Source: Rhodospirillaceae bacterium (GTDB taxonomy: Bacteria; Pseudomonadota; Alphaproteobacteria; Rhodospirillales; JABJKH01). Taken from it: a DNA stretch of 62,438 bases. A program made the translations under genes and the position numbers. Under the pieces are notes generated by a model. That model saw only the letters and a program-made list of their open reading frames with translations, was not told the origin of the DNA and made no database searches. Below, in pieces: positions 18,693 to 28,243 of the stretch. Numbering within the stretch: the stretch's first letter is position 1; the number at the start of each line of letters is the position of its first letter. Where the stretch lies: the NCBI GenBank assembly GCA_018660465.1, contig JABJKH010000018.1, positions 1 to 62,438 of the forward strand. Direction: 5' to 3'.

Positions 18693-20132
18693 TTAGACCA
18701 AAGGCCTAACATGGAATTCTGAGGTGGCCAAGGTGGGATCAGCTTCCAGCACGAGGGGGCGACCAAGTTTTTCATCCGTAGCCGCTAGCGCCTGACTGGC
18801 ATCGCCTCTTAACATATTAATTACCAAGGGTGCCGCCGTTAGGGCCAGGGCCCGACCGGGGTGGGCGTGAGATTCCCGACCCACCCGGCGTAGGGCATCG
18901 AAGGTGAGGCTCAAAGTCGACTTAGCTCGTTCATTCAAGAGGTCGCCACAAACAACCGTCGAAAGTGAAGGACGCCGACGTTCTCTGGTCATCTCTACCA
19001 AGCCGAGCTTGGTAAAGCCCACCACATGCATGGGCACCGGGTCACGGGCCACAGCTTCACGCAACCGAGCCAAGAATTTTGTCCTATTTTTTTCGGCCCG
19101 CAGAGGCACGGCATCAACAATCAAAAGACCACTCAGATTGCGCAATCGGATTTCTCGGGCAAGGACGTCGGCAGCTTCTAAGTTGGTCTGAAATGCGGTT
19201 TCTTCCGGCGAGCCAAAACGCGCGCCCCCAGTGTTCACGTCGATAGCTGTAAGTGCGCGAGTTTCATCAATGAGGATCGTTCCGCCTGACGGCAAGGCCA
19301 CAGTTCCCGACAGGGCCGCATCCAATTGTTCTTCAACACCATGGGCTTCAAATAGTTCTTCGTCTCCGGTATGCAGTGTCAGGTTTTTTTCCAATCCTGA
19401 TCCTGTGCCCGCCTCGCGCTTAATTTCGGCGAGGACCCCTGCATCGTCCACAACAATACGATCAGCACTTAAGCCGCCCAAATCCACCAGCACCCGATAA
19501 ATTGATCCAGCTTGATCCAGCATTAACAGCGGTGGCCGCGCGGTCGTGCGTTGATCAGAAATCTGTTTCCATAAAGACTGAAGGTGGCTGAGGTCCTTTG
19601 CCAAGGCTTGATCAGAAGCCCCCTCTGCCGCAGTCCGTGCAATGACCCCATCAGCTTCGTCTGAGAGGTCCGATAAGACCCCTTGCAGGCGCTTACGTTC
19701 CCCCTCATCGCCCAACCGGCGCGAAACTTTCACTGTCGCTTGCCCTGGCGCAAAGACCATATAATGCCCCGGCAGCGAAATTTTAAGCGACAGCTTTGCG
19801 CCCTTGTCTTCAAATGCCTCGCGGGTAACTTGGACCGGCACCGCATCGCCTTCTTTCACGTAATCGGCAATTGAATCGTCTGCGTCGTTATTTTGCTTGG
19901 CAACCAAGCGCGCGTCAGCGAGTCCTAAAAATCCAGACCGCCCCAATCCAATATCGATAAACGCCGCCTGCAACCCGGTTAGAACTTTTTCCACACGGCC
20001 CAAATAAATATTGCCAACAATGCCTGCGGTTTTAGATCGCCGGATGATGATGTCAGTAAGACGAGCGTCTTCCAATACCGCGATGCGGCTTTCACCGAGC
20101 TGAGAATTGATCAGGATAACGTCGTCAGTCAT
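18693..20132 (-). CDS. rng: Ribonuclease E/G family protein
   Basis: 479 aa from the ATG at 20132, which overlaps the end of maf by eight bases; the frame extends further upstream but inside maf. An S1 region (about 35-120, with GNIYLGRVEKVLTGLQAAFIDIG) is followed by the RNase E/G catalytic part. The two metal aspartates appear in LTAIDVNTGG and LLIVDAVPL. The usual C-P-x-C zinc link of RNase E and G is absent (only TVVCGDL here), so this is the shorter alphaproteobacterial form often found beside yacG and maf. Roles in rRNA maturation or mRNA decay are inferred from the family. Confidence 0.88.
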   Translation of the reverse strand: MTDDVILINSQLGESRIAVLEDARLTDIIIRRSKTAGIVGNIYLGRVEKVLTGLQAAFIDIGLGRSGFLGLADARLVAKQNNDADDSIADYVKEGDAVPVQVTREAFEDKGAKLSLKISLPGHYMVFAPGQATVKVSRRLGDEGERKRLQGVLSDLSDEADGVIARTAAEGASDQALAKDLSHLQSLWKQISDQRTTARPPLLMLDQAGSIYRVLVDLGGLSADRIVVDDAGVLAEIKREAGTGSGLEKNLTLHTGDEELFEAHGVEEQLDAALSGTVALPSGGTILIDETRALTAIDVNTGGARFGSPEETAFQTNLEAADVLAREIRLRNLSGLLIVDAVPLRAEKNRTKFLARLREAVARDPVPMHVVGFTKLGLVEMTRERRRPSLSTVVCGDLLNERAKSTLSLTFDALRRVGRESHAHPGRALALTAAPLVINMLRGDASQALAATDEKLGRPLVLEADPTLATSEFHVRPLV

Positions 20133-20730
20133 TTGGGCCCTGCGCAATAGAATAGCCCGCCCCTTGTAACAGCCCTGTCGTCTCCAACAGGGACAGACCG
20201 ACAACGTTGCTATAGGAGCCGATGATCTTTCGAATAAAAGCCCCTGCCAATCCCTGAATGGCGTAGGCACCTGCCTTGCCTTGCCATTCGCCACTTTCGA
20301 TGTAGCCATTGATTTCTTGTTCACTGAGGACTTTTAAAACCACGGCAGTCGTCACCAAGCGGGTTCGCGGGGTTCCGTCACGATCCACCAGGGTAATGCC
20401 TCCATGCACCCGATGACGACGGCCTGAGAGTAGGTTGAGAAATTTCCGCGCTTCGGCTTCATCACTTGCCTTGCCCAATATGCGACGGCCACAGGCAACC
20501 ACCGTGTCGGCACCCAGAACCAATGCGCCGGGAAATTTTTCAGCTATATCTAGCGCCTTCAACTTCGCCAGTCTTTTTGCAAGATGCGTCGGCAGTTCCC
20601 GGAGTTTCGGCGTTTCATCCACATCTGCGGGAACGACGTCGTCAGGCATTACGTTAATTTGTTTTAGCAGGTCCAGCCGACGTGGAGACGCTGACGCCAA
20701 GATTAGTTTGGGTTGAGTGCAGGCCACCAT
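20125..20730 (-). CDS. maf: Maf-like nucleotide pyrophosphatase
   Basis: 201 aa. LILASASPRR near the N-terminus, ADVDETP, the catalytic GADTVV and SGEWQGKAGAYAIQG are diagnostic of the Maf/YceF family, which hydrolyses non-canonical or methylated nucleoside triphosphates. It lies one base after the phosphatase gene and overlaps rng by eight bases, so all three are likely cotranslated. Confidence 0.93.
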   Translation of the reverse strand: MVACTQPKLILASASPRRLDLLKQINVMPDDVVPADVDETPKLRELPTHLAKRLAKLKALDIAEKFPGALVLGADTVVACGRRILGKASDEAEARKFLNLLSGRRHRVHGGITLVDRDGTPRTRLVTTAVVLKVLSEQEINGYIESGEWQGKAGAYAIQGLAGAFIRKIIGSYSNVVGLSLLETTGLLQGAGYSIAQGPND

Positions 20731-20731
20731 C

Positions 20732-21187
20732 TTATACCTTTTCTAAAAGGTCAGCGGCAGCATCGGTCGGGAAGCGGTTTATGATCTGCTGCATCAACTG
20801 ATGGCGAATTCGACGATAGGCTGCGAGCCTGTTGTCCCGTGATCCTTCGACAATTGAAGGATCAAAGGTATGCCAGAATTCTACATCGCAATGCATTGTT
20901 CGGGTCAATTCCATGGCTTTATGCTGGGCTTCCGGTGACAGGGTAATGATGAGATCGTAGGAGGTATCATGCAGATCGTCGAAGGATTTCGGCTGGTGAT
21001 TGCTAATATCAACATCGATTTCCTTCATCACAGCAATGGCGAAACCGTCCACATCCATTTTCTTTGCGCCGACGGAATCAACATAAACTTTATGGCCAAG
21101 CATTTTTTTTAACAGGCCTTCAGCCATGGGTGAGCGGACAGCATTCCAAGTACAAGAGAACAGAACAGCGGAGGGATTCTTATTCAT
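20732..21187 (-). CDS. Low-molecular-weight protein tyrosine phosphatase / ArsC-like protein
   Basis: 151 aa. The active-site loop CTWNAVRSP has the C-x5-R arrangement of LMW phosphatases and thioredoxin-dependent arsenate reductases, and MTRTMHCDVEFWHTFDPSIVEGS contains the conserved D-P general acid. The gene sits between UPF0262 and maf, a standard alphaproteobacterial arrangement, which suggests a housekeeping rather than an arsenic role. No arsenic genes are nearby. Confidence 0.88.
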   Translation of the reverse strand: MNKNPSAVLFSCTWNAVRSPMAEGLLKKMLGHKVYVDSVGAKKMDVDGFAIAVMKEIDVDISNHQPKSFDDLHDTSYDLIITLSPEAQHKAMELTRTMHCDVEFWHTFDPSIVEGSRDNRLAAYRRIRHQLMQQIINRFPTDAAADLLEKV

Positions 21188-21190
21188 GCC

Positions 21191-21664
21191 CTACGTCCGA
21201 ATGTGAAGAACACAGATAAGGGTGAACAGACGGCGGGCCGTTTGCGTATCAACTTTGACTTTGTCGGCAAGGCGGCTGGCCAGCAGTTCGCTGCCTTCGT
21301 TGTGCAAGCCCCGCCGCCCCATATCGATGGCTTCGATCTTCGACGGGCTGCCCATTTTGATGGCTTCATTATAACTTTCACAGATCATGAAATAGTCGCG
21401 AACGACAGACCGAAACGTGGTAAGGGGAAGCGTAAATTTTACCAACGGCTCTTCTGATGAATCCTGAACATCAAAAATTAGCCGGTTATCTTCAACGCTC
21501 AGACGTAAATTGAACGGGCCTTCGAAGTCACCGACGACGTCGAAACAGTTTTCATCCAAGATGTCATAAATCGCAATTTTGCGATCATTTTCAACCTGCG
21601 CACTGCGCCGCACGACATTGCGCTCATCGAGAACCAAGCCAACGATGCGCGGGTCTTTTGTCAC
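21191..21664 (-). CDS. UPF0262 family protein
   Basis: 157 aa, starting at a GTG at 21664. The sequence (IYDILDENCFDVVGDFEGPFNLRLSVEDNRLIFDV and DMGRRGLHNEGSELLASRL) matches the uncharacterised UPF0262 family that accompanies hisD in alphaproteobacteria. It starts six bases after the hisD stop and ends three bases before the phosphatase. No enzymatic motif is visible; function unknown. Confidence 0.9.
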   Translation of the reverse strand: MTKDPRIVGLVLDERNVVRRSAQVENDRKIAIYDILDENCFDVVGDFEGPFNLRLSVEDNRLIFDVQDSSEEPLVKFTLPLTTFRSVVRDYFMICESYNEAIKMGSPSKIEAIDMGRRGLHNEGSELLASRLADKVKVDTQTARRLFTLICVLHIRT

Positions 21665-21670
21665 GACGCC

Positions 21671-22975
21671 CTACCCACCGGTCCGCCGATTGAGTCTGAT
21701 GGAAACAGAAAGCCCGTGCGCGTCTAAGCCTTCGGCTTTTGCCAGCGTCTCAACAGATGGCCCAAGCGTCGCCAGGCTTTCGGGGGATGCGCCGATCAAT
21801 GTGCTCCGCTTGAGAAAATCTAAAACACCGAGCCCAGATGAAAACCGCGCACTCCCGGCTGTCGGTAACACGTGATTAGGTCCCGCCATGTAGTCGCCTA
21901 ATGCTTCTGGGGTGTGACGTCCCAGGAACACGGCGCCAGCGTTCCGAATATTGCTTAACATTCCCTCTGGATCGGCCACAGCCAATTCCAAATGCTCAGG
22001 TGCAATTCTGTCTACCAAGGGACATGCATCGGTCAGATTATTTACCACGACTACAGCCCCAAAAGTATCCCAGCTTTCACGTGCAATTTTGGCGCGGGGT
22101 AAGGTGGTCAGATGGGCCTCTACCGCCTGCTCCACCGCATCAGCGAACGACGCATCGTCAGTGATCAGAACAGACTGCGCCGCCGTATCATGTTCAGCCT
22201 GTGACAAAAGATCTGCTGCAATCCAAGCAGGATCATTTTCACCATCGGCCACCACCAGAATTTCCGAAGGGCCGGCGATCATGTCAATCCCGACTGTGCC
22301 GAATACCTGGCGCTTCGCTGCTGCCACGTAGGCATTGCCAGGTCCGACAATTTTATCGACCGGTGTAATCGTCTCGGTCCCATAGGCGAGCGCGCCCACG
22401 GCTTGGGCGCCGCCAATCTTATAGACCTCGTCAATTCCGGCAATGTGAGCCGCGGCCAATACCAATGGATTGATTACACCGCCCGGGGTCGGCACCACCA
22501 TGACCACACGCCGAACGCCAGCGACTTTTGCGGGCACCGCGTTCATTAAAACAGATGATGGATACGACGCGGTGCCACCAGGCACATAAAGTCCAACAGC
22601 CTCCAGGGCCGTCCAACGATAGCCTAACTCCACACCAACATCATCCGTGTAGCGTAAATCTTCTGGAATTTGTTTTTCGTGAAATGCCATGATCCGCGCC
22701 GCGGCAAGCTTCAAGGCCTCGACCTCTTCGGCGTTACAATTTTCAACCGCGGATACGATCTCTTGAGATGTGAACCGCATGGTCTCAGCGGTCAGATCAA
22801 ACTTATCCAATCGACGGGTGTGGTCGATCACGGCCGCATCGTCCCGCGCTTTTACGTCGGCAAGAATCTCGCTGACGGTCGATTGAACGTCTGGTTCATT
22901 TTCGCGCTTAACGGACAACAACCCCTGAAACTGGGCGTCAAAATCCGTATCGCGTGCATCAAGACGCTGCGCCAT
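21671..22975 (-). CDS. hisD: Histidinol dehydrogenase
   Basis: 434 aa from the ATG at 22975, giving the normal family length and N-terminus ([13 protein letters not shown]); the frame runs 99 bases further up into hisG. It catalyses the last two steps of histidine synthesis with NAD and zinc. Motifs include [46 protein letters not shown] and the catalytic Glu-His in RIAPEHLEL. It overlaps the end of hisG by 17 bases. Confidence 0.97.
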   Translation of the reverse strand: MAQRLDARDTDFDAQFQGLLSVKRENEPDVQSTVSEILADVKARDDAAVIDHTRRLDKFDLTAETMRFTSQEIVSAVENCNAEEVEALKLAAARIMAFHEKQIPEDLRYTDDVGVELGYRWTALEAVGLYVPGGTASYPSSVLMNAVPAKVAGVRRVVMVVPTPGGVINPLVLAAAHIAGIDEVYKIGGAQAVGALAYGTETITPVDKIVGPGNAYVAAAKRQVFGTVGIDMIAGPSEILVVADGENDPAWIAADLLSQAEHDTAAQSVLITDDASFADAVEQAVEAHLTTLPRAKIARESWDTFGAVVVVNNLTDACPLVDRIAPEHLELAVADPEGMLSNIRNAGAVFLGRHTPEALGDYMAGPNHVLPTAGSARFSSGLGVLDFLKRSTLIGASPESLATLGPSVETLAKAEGLDAHGLSVSIRLNRRTGG

Positions 22976-23627
22976 TGACGGCCTCACGGAATTGATTGAT
23001 CCAATGCCCGACCTCATCCGGACGGGTTTTCCAGGCCGCGCGGTTGACCGCCAAGCGGGATGTGATGTCGGCAATACGTTCGACTTCGACCAGACCGTTT
23101 GCCTTCAGCGTTGAACCGGTTGAGACCAGATCGACAATGCGCCGACAAAGCCCGAGACCCGGTGCCAATTCAAGCGCGCCTGCAAGCTTAATGCATTCAG
23201 CCTGCACGCCCCGTGCGGCGAAGTATTTGCGGGTGATCTCCGGGTACTTTGTCGCGACCCTGACATGGCTCCAGGTCGACGGATCATCGGCACCAACCAT
23301 GTCCTTAGGCTCCGCCACGGCGACATAGCAATGACCAATGTCTAAATCCAAGGGCGCATAGATCTCCGGATAGTCGAATTCCATCAACACGTCTGTTCCG
23401 ACAACGCCCAAGTGTGCCGCGCCGAAGGCCACAAAGGTCGCAACATCAAAACTGCGGACACGAATAATCTCCACATTTTCACAGTTGGTCGCAAAGCGAA
23501 GCTGACGCGCACTATCATCGTCGAAGGCAGCTTCGGGTTCGATTCCAGCTTTACGTACCAAGGGCATAACCTCTTTAAGGATACGCCCCTTGGGCAGTGC
23601 CAATACTAATTTTTCGTTCGCAGACAT
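22959..23627 (-). CDS. hisG: ATP phosphoribosyltransferase, short form
   Basis: First step of histidine synthesis: ATP plus PRPP to phosphoribosyl-ATP. 222 aa from the ATG at 23627; an ATG 36 bases upstream is also possible and neither has a strong ribosome-binding site. [19 protein letters not shown] and the PRPP loop [13 protein letters not shown] are present. The protein lacks the C-terminal regulatory domain, so it is the short form that normally needs HisZ, which is not in this window. First gene of the operon ending with yacG. Confidence 0.95.
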   Translation of the reverse strand: MSANEKLVLALPKGRILKEVMPLVRKAGIEPEAAFDDDSARQLRFATNCENVEIIRVRSFDVATFVAFGAAHLGVVGTDVLMEFDYPEIYAPLDLDIGHCYVAVAEPKDMVGADDPSTWSHVRVATKYPEITRKYFAARGVQAECIKLAGALELAPGLGLCRRIVDLVSTGSTLKANGLVEVERIADITSRLAVNRAAWKTRPDEVGHWINQFREAVNGAAS

Positions 23628-23843
23628 GGGCAATTTCGCAGTCAATCTAAGAGAAGGCGGCATTAATAGAGAAGTAAATGTGTACAGTCAAAAGCTCAAT
23701 TAACTATGAACAGCTCATTCTGTTAAATCTTGAGTAATTTGGAAGAATTCTAAATTTGCGGCTTTTAGTGAACATTTTTCACATTTTTTTTGAGAATCGT
23801 GGTATTGATTCAGCATTGAGGCTGAAAAAAAGAGACGAAGAAA

Positions 23844-24053
23844 ATGACTACCGGTACTGTGAAGTGGTTCAACATGGCCAAGGGTTATGGCTTCATTGAA
23901 CCAGAGTCAGGGGAAAAGGACGCTTTCGTGCATATCTCGGCCGTCCAACGGGCCGGGCTCGAAACCTTACGCGAAGGTCAAAAGGTTGAGTTTGAGCTCG
24001 TTCCAGGGGATAGAGGGAGAAGTTCGGCTGAAAACCTAGTGCTTAAAGATTAG
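23844..24053 (+). CDS. Cold-shock domain protein (CspA family)
   Basis: 69 aa, a single OB-fold cold-shock domain. [18 protein letters not shown] contains RNP1 and AFVHISAV is RNP2. It binds single-stranded RNA or DNA and acts as an RNA chaperone. The region before it is AT-rich with a purine-rich leader (AAAAAAAGAGACGAAGAAA) just before the ATG. Whether it is cold-induced cannot be told from the sequence. Confidence 0.93.
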   Translation: MTTGTVKWFNMAKGYGFIEPESGEKDAFVHISAVQRAGLETLREGQKVEFELVPGDRGRSSAENLVLKD

Positions 24054-24085
24054 CCTGGGGCACTTTTCTAACTGTTCGAAGAAAA

Positions 24086-24121
24086 CCACAGGATTTTCTT
24101 AATCCTGAGGGCATGTGGCTT
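24086..24121 (+). terminator. Hairpin after the cold-shock gene, possible terminator
   Basis: CAGGATT and AATCCTG form a 7-bp stem around a five-base loop (24089-24107), with a further CCA/TGG pairing outside. The following T-run is short and interrupted, so termination efficiency is doubtful. Confidence 0.3.
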
Positions 24122-24154
24122 TGTATGTTCGGGGCTTAACTCCGAAGGGCGGTG

Positions 24155-24577
24155 TTATGTGCGTTCTCCTTTCTGGATTAACCAACTCCGATATTTCCTG
24201 TTTTCTCTCCCATAAGATCTCAACGCCGACTGATAGCGGTAGACCTTGCCTGCTCGTTTATTGAAGAGAGAGATTACCACTCCCTGCAAAAATGAAGCGG
24301 CCAAGAGGCTAAGCTCTATACAATAAGCAACGACAGAACTGGCAAGCAGAAACACCACGAAGCCAATTAGCACCCCAAAGAATGCGCCGCTTAAAAACGA
24401 TCCGGTTTTTTCGTAAATCCCCCAGACAGACAAAGCGCCGATAACGGTAGCAGTCCCAACGCCAATTCGTGACACGGCGACACGGTCGATGCGCTCGGCC
24501 AACAGTTGGGGCACTTTACCAAGATCTCTCTCAGTCAGGCCAAATTCGGCCAATGTTGGTTTTTTAGGTTGGTCCAT
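24155..24577 (-). CDS. Small membrane protein of unknown function
   Basis: 140 aa with a charged N-terminal stretch (about 1-37), roughly three hydrophobic segments between about 38 and 105 and a basic C-terminal tail (NKRAGKVYRYQSALRSYGRENRKYRS). No family is recognised. It is divergent from the cyclic-nucleotide-binding gene, and the CRP-like palindrome at 24616-24631 lies between the two starts. Confidence 0.65.
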   Translation of the reverse strand: MDQPKKPTLAEFGLTERDLGKVPQLLAERIDRVAVSRIGVGTATVIGALSVWGIYEKTGSFLSGAFFGVLIGFVVFLLASSVVAYCIELSLLAASFLQGVVISLFNKRAGKVYRYQSALRSYGRENRKYRSWLIQKGERT

Positions 24578-24615
24578 ATTTTATAACCTACCGAATTACA
24601 AAGCATCTAGATATA

Positions 24616-24631
24616 TGTGATACCCATCACT
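24616..24631. promoter_or_regulatory. CRP/FNR-type palindrome TGTGA-N6-TCACT
   Basis: TGTGATACCCATCACT matches nine of ten conserved positions of the E. coli CRP half-sites. It lies 38 bases before the minus-strand membrane-protein start and 60-72 bases before the cyclic-nucleotide-binding gene. Cyclic-nucleotide regulation of one or both genes is inferred; no CRP-type regulator is encoded in the window. Confidence 0.45.
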
Positions 24632-24690
24632 GACCCAATAACATAAATTGTGGGACTATCATTTAACGATAGAACATTTAAACCCAAATT

Positions 24691-25170
24691 TTGGAGGTTA
24701 AAATTCAAAACGTACAGTCATCGCCCCGCTCCGGAAACGGCACTTGCGGGCTGGTAAACAACCGAAACGTTATTCGAACGCCCCAGCGCGGAAATGTTAC
24801 GCGCCCGAGTACCGGTATTAAGACCAGAGAAATCAAGAATAAACACCATATTTTCCGGGAAGAGGAATGGGGCGAACACGCCTTTATCATCGAATCCGGA
24901 ACCGTGGAAATCGTCAAGAAGACCGCCAATGGTGAGAAAATTATTGCAACCATCGGCAAGGGTGAAATGTTCGGTGAGATGGCCTTGATTGACGACGCAC
25001 CGCGCATGGCCTCTGCCCGCGCAGTTGGTGTCGTTGTGGTGAAGGCTATTCCGCGGGAATTCGTAGACAAAAAAATATCAGCGATTGACCCATTCGTCAG
25101 GGGGCTTCTCAGAATACTCTCGGATCACGTCCGCACGATGGCAACATCAGATAGCGGGAAGGCATCCTGA
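24691..25170 (+). CDS. Single-domain cyclic-nucleotide-binding protein
   Basis: A cNMP-binding beta-roll protein of up to 159 aa without DNA-binding or kinase domain. IFREEEWGEHAFIIESGTVEIVK and the phosphate-binding cassette FGEMALIDDAPRMASARA, with its Glu and Arg, are intact, so cAMP or cGMP binding is likely. It closely resembles the protein at 54805-55248. The start is odd: GGAGG at 24693-24697 points to 24703, where the codon is ATT. The only in-frame standard candidates are TTG at 24691, overlapping the Shine-Dalgarno sequence, and CTG at 24751. The coordinates give the outermost option. Confidence 0.8.
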   Translation: MEVKIQNVQSSPRSGNGTCGLVNNRNVIRTPQRGNVTRPSTGIKTREIKNKHHIFREEEWGEHAFIIESGTVEIVKKTANGEKIIATIGKGEMFGEMALIDDAPRMASARAVGVVVVKAIPREFVDKKISAIDPFVRGLLRILSDHVRTMATSDSGKAS

Positions 25171-25213
25171 GCCACGACGCGCTCTAAAGCTTAAATTCAA
25201 TTAAATTGAAAAG

Positions 25214-25432
25214 TTATTTATGCCGGAAAGTAATGCGGCCTTTGGATAGGTCGTAAGGAGTCATCTCGACATCGACCTTATCCCCGGCAAGCACACGGAT
25301 GCGGAACTTGCGCATTTTCCCTGCAATTCGCGCGATAATCTCGTGGTCGTTTTCAAGACGGACCAAGAACATCGCGTTAGGCAATTTTTCAATCACCGTG
25401 CCGGTAAACTCTAGTAGTTCTTCCTTAGCCAT
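25214..25432 (-). CDS. infA: Translation initiation factor IF-1
   Basis: 72 aa, full length and highly conserved: [22 protein letters not shown], then [40 protein letters not shown]-1 binds the ribosomal A site during initiation. Proximity to murA, hisD, maf and the phosphatase is usual in alphaproteobacteria; here the cold-shock and cNMP genes separate it from the his block. Confidence 0.98.
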   Translation of the reverse strand: MAKEELLEFTGTVIEKLPNAMFLVRLENDHEIIARIAGKMRKFRIRVLAGDKVDVEMTPYDLSKGRITFRHK

Positions 25433-25507
25433 TTTGCCTAGGTCTGTTGGTTCGGGTGGTAGGTTTAAAACACCTCGCTGGACCTCTGGTCAAGGGTTAT
25501 TCACCTC

Positions 25508-26794
25508 TTACCCTTTAATCCGTTCGATATCCGCGCCACAGGCCGCCAGTTTTTCTTCCAAGCGTTCGTAGCCGCGGTCTAGGTGATAGACCCGGTTGAT
25601 GATGGTTTCGCCTTCTGCCGCAAGGCCAGCGAGCGCCAGAGACACAGAGGCGCGTAGGTCCGTCGCCATGACCGGAGCACCAGATAAGCGCGGAACGCCT
25701 CGGACAATTGCCGAAGCCCCGTGAACGTTAATATCGGCCCCCATGCGGCAGAGTTCCGGCACATGCATGAAGCGGTTTTCGAAAATTGATTCGGTAATCA
25801 TTGATGCCCCTTCGGCCGTGCTCATCAACACCATGAGTTGAGCCTGCATATCGGTTGGAAAACCGGGATAAGGTTCCGTCATAATATCCACGCCTTTAAC
25901 CGAGCCGTTGGTCCGCGATACGCGAATGCCGTCTGCTTCTTCTTTAATGTCAACTCCTGCCTGGGTTAGCGCGTCGACGACCGTCTCAATCAGTTCTAGG
26001 CGGGTTCCCAGCAACTTCACGTCGCCACCGGTTAGCGCCACAGCGACCGCATAGCTGCCGGTCTCAATTCGATCCGGCAGCACTTCGTAGTTCGCTTCGT
26101 GAAGGCGATCTACGCCGGTAATCTTGAGCGTATCGGTTCCGATACCTTCAATTTTAGCACCCATTGCATTGAGGCAGTTGGAAAGATCAGCAACTTCTGG
26201 TTCGCGGGCGGCATTGGCCAACACGGTTTCACCCTCCGCCAGTGTCGCCGCCATTAACAGGTTTTCCGTTCCCCCGACGGTGACAGAGGGGAATACGACG
26301 TGTGCCCCTTTCAGGCCCTTTGGTGCGGCGGCAGAGATATAACCTTCCGCCAGTTCGATTTCTGCGCCCAATTGGGTGAGGGCCTTAAGGTGGAGGTCGA
26401 CAGGCCGAGTGCCAATGGCACAGCCACCAGGAAGCGAAACCCGAGCCCGGCCACAGCGCGCCAGTAAAGGCCCAAGCACCAGTATCGAAGCGCGCATTTT
26501 TCGGACCAAGTCATAAGGTGCCGTGGTGTTCGAAATATCACTCACAACAATCTGGAAGGTGCGCCCGTCATAGCCCGCCCCTGGCGCTTCACCGTTCATA
26601 TTGATCTCAGCACCCAGTTCAGACAATAGGTGCGCCATGGTCGATATATCGGCCAGATGAGGCAGGTTAGATAGTGTTAGTCCCTTATCTGTCAGCAAAC
26701 TGGCCGCCATTAAAGGAAGTGCCGCATTCTTGGCACCACCGATACGAATATCGCCCTTAAGGACATTGCCGCCCCGAATTCGAATTTGATCCAT
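25508..26794 (-). CDS. murA: UDP-N-acetylglucosamine 1-carboxyvinyltransferase
   Basis: First committed step of peptidoglycan synthesis, transferring enolpyruvate from PEP to UDP-GlcNAc. 428 aa from the ATG at 26794, with AAGGAA upstream; the frame runs 126 bases further but the family N-terminus is [31 protein letters not shown]. The catalytic Cys, target of fosfomycin in the family, is in [25 protein letters not shown] is also conserved. Confidence 0.97.
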   Translation of the reverse strand: MDQIRIRGGNVLKGDIRIGGAKNAALPLMAASLLTDKGLTLSNLPHLADISTMAHLLSELGAEINMNGEAPGAGYDGRTFQIVVSDISNTTAPYDLVRKMRASILVLGPLLARCGRARVSLPGGCAIGTRPVDLHLKALTQLGAEIELAEGYISAAAPKGLKGAHVVFPSVTVGGTENLLMAATLAEGETVLANAAREPEVADLSNCLNAMGAKIEGIGTDTLKITGVDRLHEANYEVLPDRIETGSYAVAVALTGGDVKLLGTRLELIETVVDALTQAGVDIKEEADGIRVSRTNGSVKGVDIMTEPYPGFPTDMQAQLMVLMSTAEGASMITESIFENRFMHVPELCRMGADINVHGASAIVRGVPRLSGAPVMATDLRASVSLALAGLAAEGETIINRVYHLDRGYERLEEKLAACGADIERIKG

Positions 26795-26813
26795 TATTAT
26801 TCCTTTTACGAAA

Positions 26814-27008
26814 TTATTCTTCGGAGTCTGCCGAATTTTTTGGTGTGGGTACCTTTGGCGAAAGAGCCGGGCGACTGCGGGCTTGTTGTTTGCGCTTTTG
26901 TAAATTATTGCGCAAGGCATCAGCGAGACGCAAACGCCTTTCTTCTTTCGCCGCTTTTTTTATATTCGCCGGATCATGGTCCGTTTCAATCGTGTCCTTT
27001 TGCGCCAC
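26814..27008 (-). CDS. Small basic conserved-type protein upstream of murA
   Basis: About 64 aa if it starts at the GTG at 27008, which has GGAAAGG upstream; ATG at 27041 and TTG at 27068 are alternatives. The core [30 protein letters not shown] is highly charged and helical, followed by a Pro/Ser-rich tail. From memory, similar short proteins sit next to murA in related bacteria, but no function is known to me. It ends 19 bases before the murA start and is probably cotranscribed. Confidence 0.6.
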   Translation of the reverse strand: MAQKDTIETDHDPANIKKAAKEERRLRLADALRNNLQKRKQQARSRPALSPKVPTPKNSADSEE

Positions 27009-27123
27009 AAACGCCACCTTTCCATAAAAATTCAGGGCCATGTAGCGCCGCGCACGCTGGGCCGTCAAGGTATGCTTGCCTCGCCTGGAACCCTATGGCA
27101 TGTTGCGCCCGCTTCCCACTCGT

Positions 27124-27198
27124 GCCGCCGTAGCTCAGGGGTAGAGCGCGTCATTGGTAATGACGAGGTCCACAGTTCAATTCTGTGCGGCGGCACCA
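27124..27198 (+). tRNA. tRNA-Thr (GGT)
   Basis: 75 bases with encoded CCA. The acceptor GCCGCCG pairs with CGGCGGC, the D-arm is GCTCAGGGGTAGAGC, the anticodon loop TTGGTAA carries GGT, and the T-arm has AGTTCAATTCT. It is on the opposite strand to the murA operon and separate from it. Confidence 0.97.
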
Positions 27199-27597
27199 TT
27201 CTCCGTCATTATAGTTCAGACACCCGTTAGCTTGCCTTGCCATTTATTAGAACTCAAAAGTCATACTACGAGAATACAGTTATCTTATGGAATTACGGCT
27301 GAATTATGGAATTCAGCGCCGCCGAATCAAATCAAAATTTCCGTTTATTTTACAACGGTTATTTGCACTCCAAGATTTATTAGTCTATAACAAAAGGCAT
27401 AATTTAGTTATACTAAGGTCTCTGCAGAAATTCAAAAATTCCATTATTTAGTGCATTAATGGTAATAAATTTTTATAACATTTGACGACCTTTTAAAAAA
27501 CAATGCTAATGTCTGGCGAGGCTACAACTGAATTTGAATAAGTTCGCGTTTGTGGCGCATTGTTATGATAAATGGTCTACTTTATTAGGGTATACCC
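27199..27597. other. AT-rich intergenic region before the NarL-type regulator
   Basis: About 400 bases between tRNA-Thr and the response-regulator gene. No credible coding frame was found. The right part contains several AT-rich stretches that could serve as promoters for the regulator; none is clear enough to place. Confidence 0.4.
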
Positions 27598-28218
27598 ATG
27601 AAAATTCTACTTGCAGATGATCACACATTATTTCGTGAAGGCCTACGTCACGTAATGGATATGCTCGACGATGATGTTGATATCGTCGAGGCAGAAGATT
27701 TCACAACGGCCATCCAGTTGGTCCAAGACACGGACGATTTTGACCTCGCCCTCATTGACCTCAACATGCCGGGCATGGATAGCTTCCAAGGTCTTAAAAC
27801 AGTCAAAGAATCAATTGGCAGCAAGCCGATTGTCGTCGTATCCGCATCCGACAGTCGGGAAGACGTTTTACGTGCCATGGATAGTGGTGCGGCTGGTTAT
27901 ATCCCAAAGACACTTTCAAGCAGTGTCCTTGTCGGTGCGTTAAAACTGGTGTTATCAGGAGGTGTCTATCTGCCACTTGCACTTTTGCAGGAGGCTGAAA
28001 ATGCAGATGCTAATTCTTCTGCCCACTTGACACCGCGTCAACGTGAAGTTTTAGATCTGTTAGCCCACGGCCTCTCCAATAAGGAAATTGGAAGCCGCCT
28101 AACTTTGTCTGAGGGTACTGTTAAATTACATGTTACTGCACTGATGAAAGCCCTAGAAGTTAACAACCGGACGAAAGCTGTCATTAAGGCTACGGAACTG
28201 GGCATACTTAAGAAATAA
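27598..28218 (+). CDS. NarL/FixJ-type response regulator
   Basis: 206 aa. An N-terminal receiver (MKILLADDHTLFREGLRH; phospho-acceptor Asp in ALIDLNMPGMD; switch region VVVSASD) is followed by a LuxR-type HTH (LTPRQREVLDLLAHGLSNKEIGSRLTLSEGTVKLHVTALMKAL). It is a transcription factor activated by phosphorylation. It converges with the hybrid kinase at 28244-30892, 25 bases away. That kinase type, with HDVRQP and a C-terminal receiver, often works with NarL-type regulators, so the two are likely partners. Confidence 0.93.
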   Translation: MKILLADDHTLFREGLRHVMDMLDDDVDIVEAEDFTTAIQLVQDTDDFDLALIDLNMPGMDSFQGLKTVKESIGSKPIVVVSASDSREDVLRAMDSGAAGYIPKTLSSSVLVGALKLVLSGGVYLPLALLQEAENADANSSAHLTPRQREVLDLLAHGLSNKEIGSRLTLSEGTVKLHVTALMKALEVNNRTKAVIKATELGILKK

Positions 28219-28243
28219 TACTCACTCTGATGTTAGAAGAGGC

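Noticed and set aside
20732-21187. Arsenate-resistance role for the phosphatase-like gene
   Set aside because: The CX5R loop fits ArsC as well, but the gene is embedded in a housekeeping operon with no ars genes.
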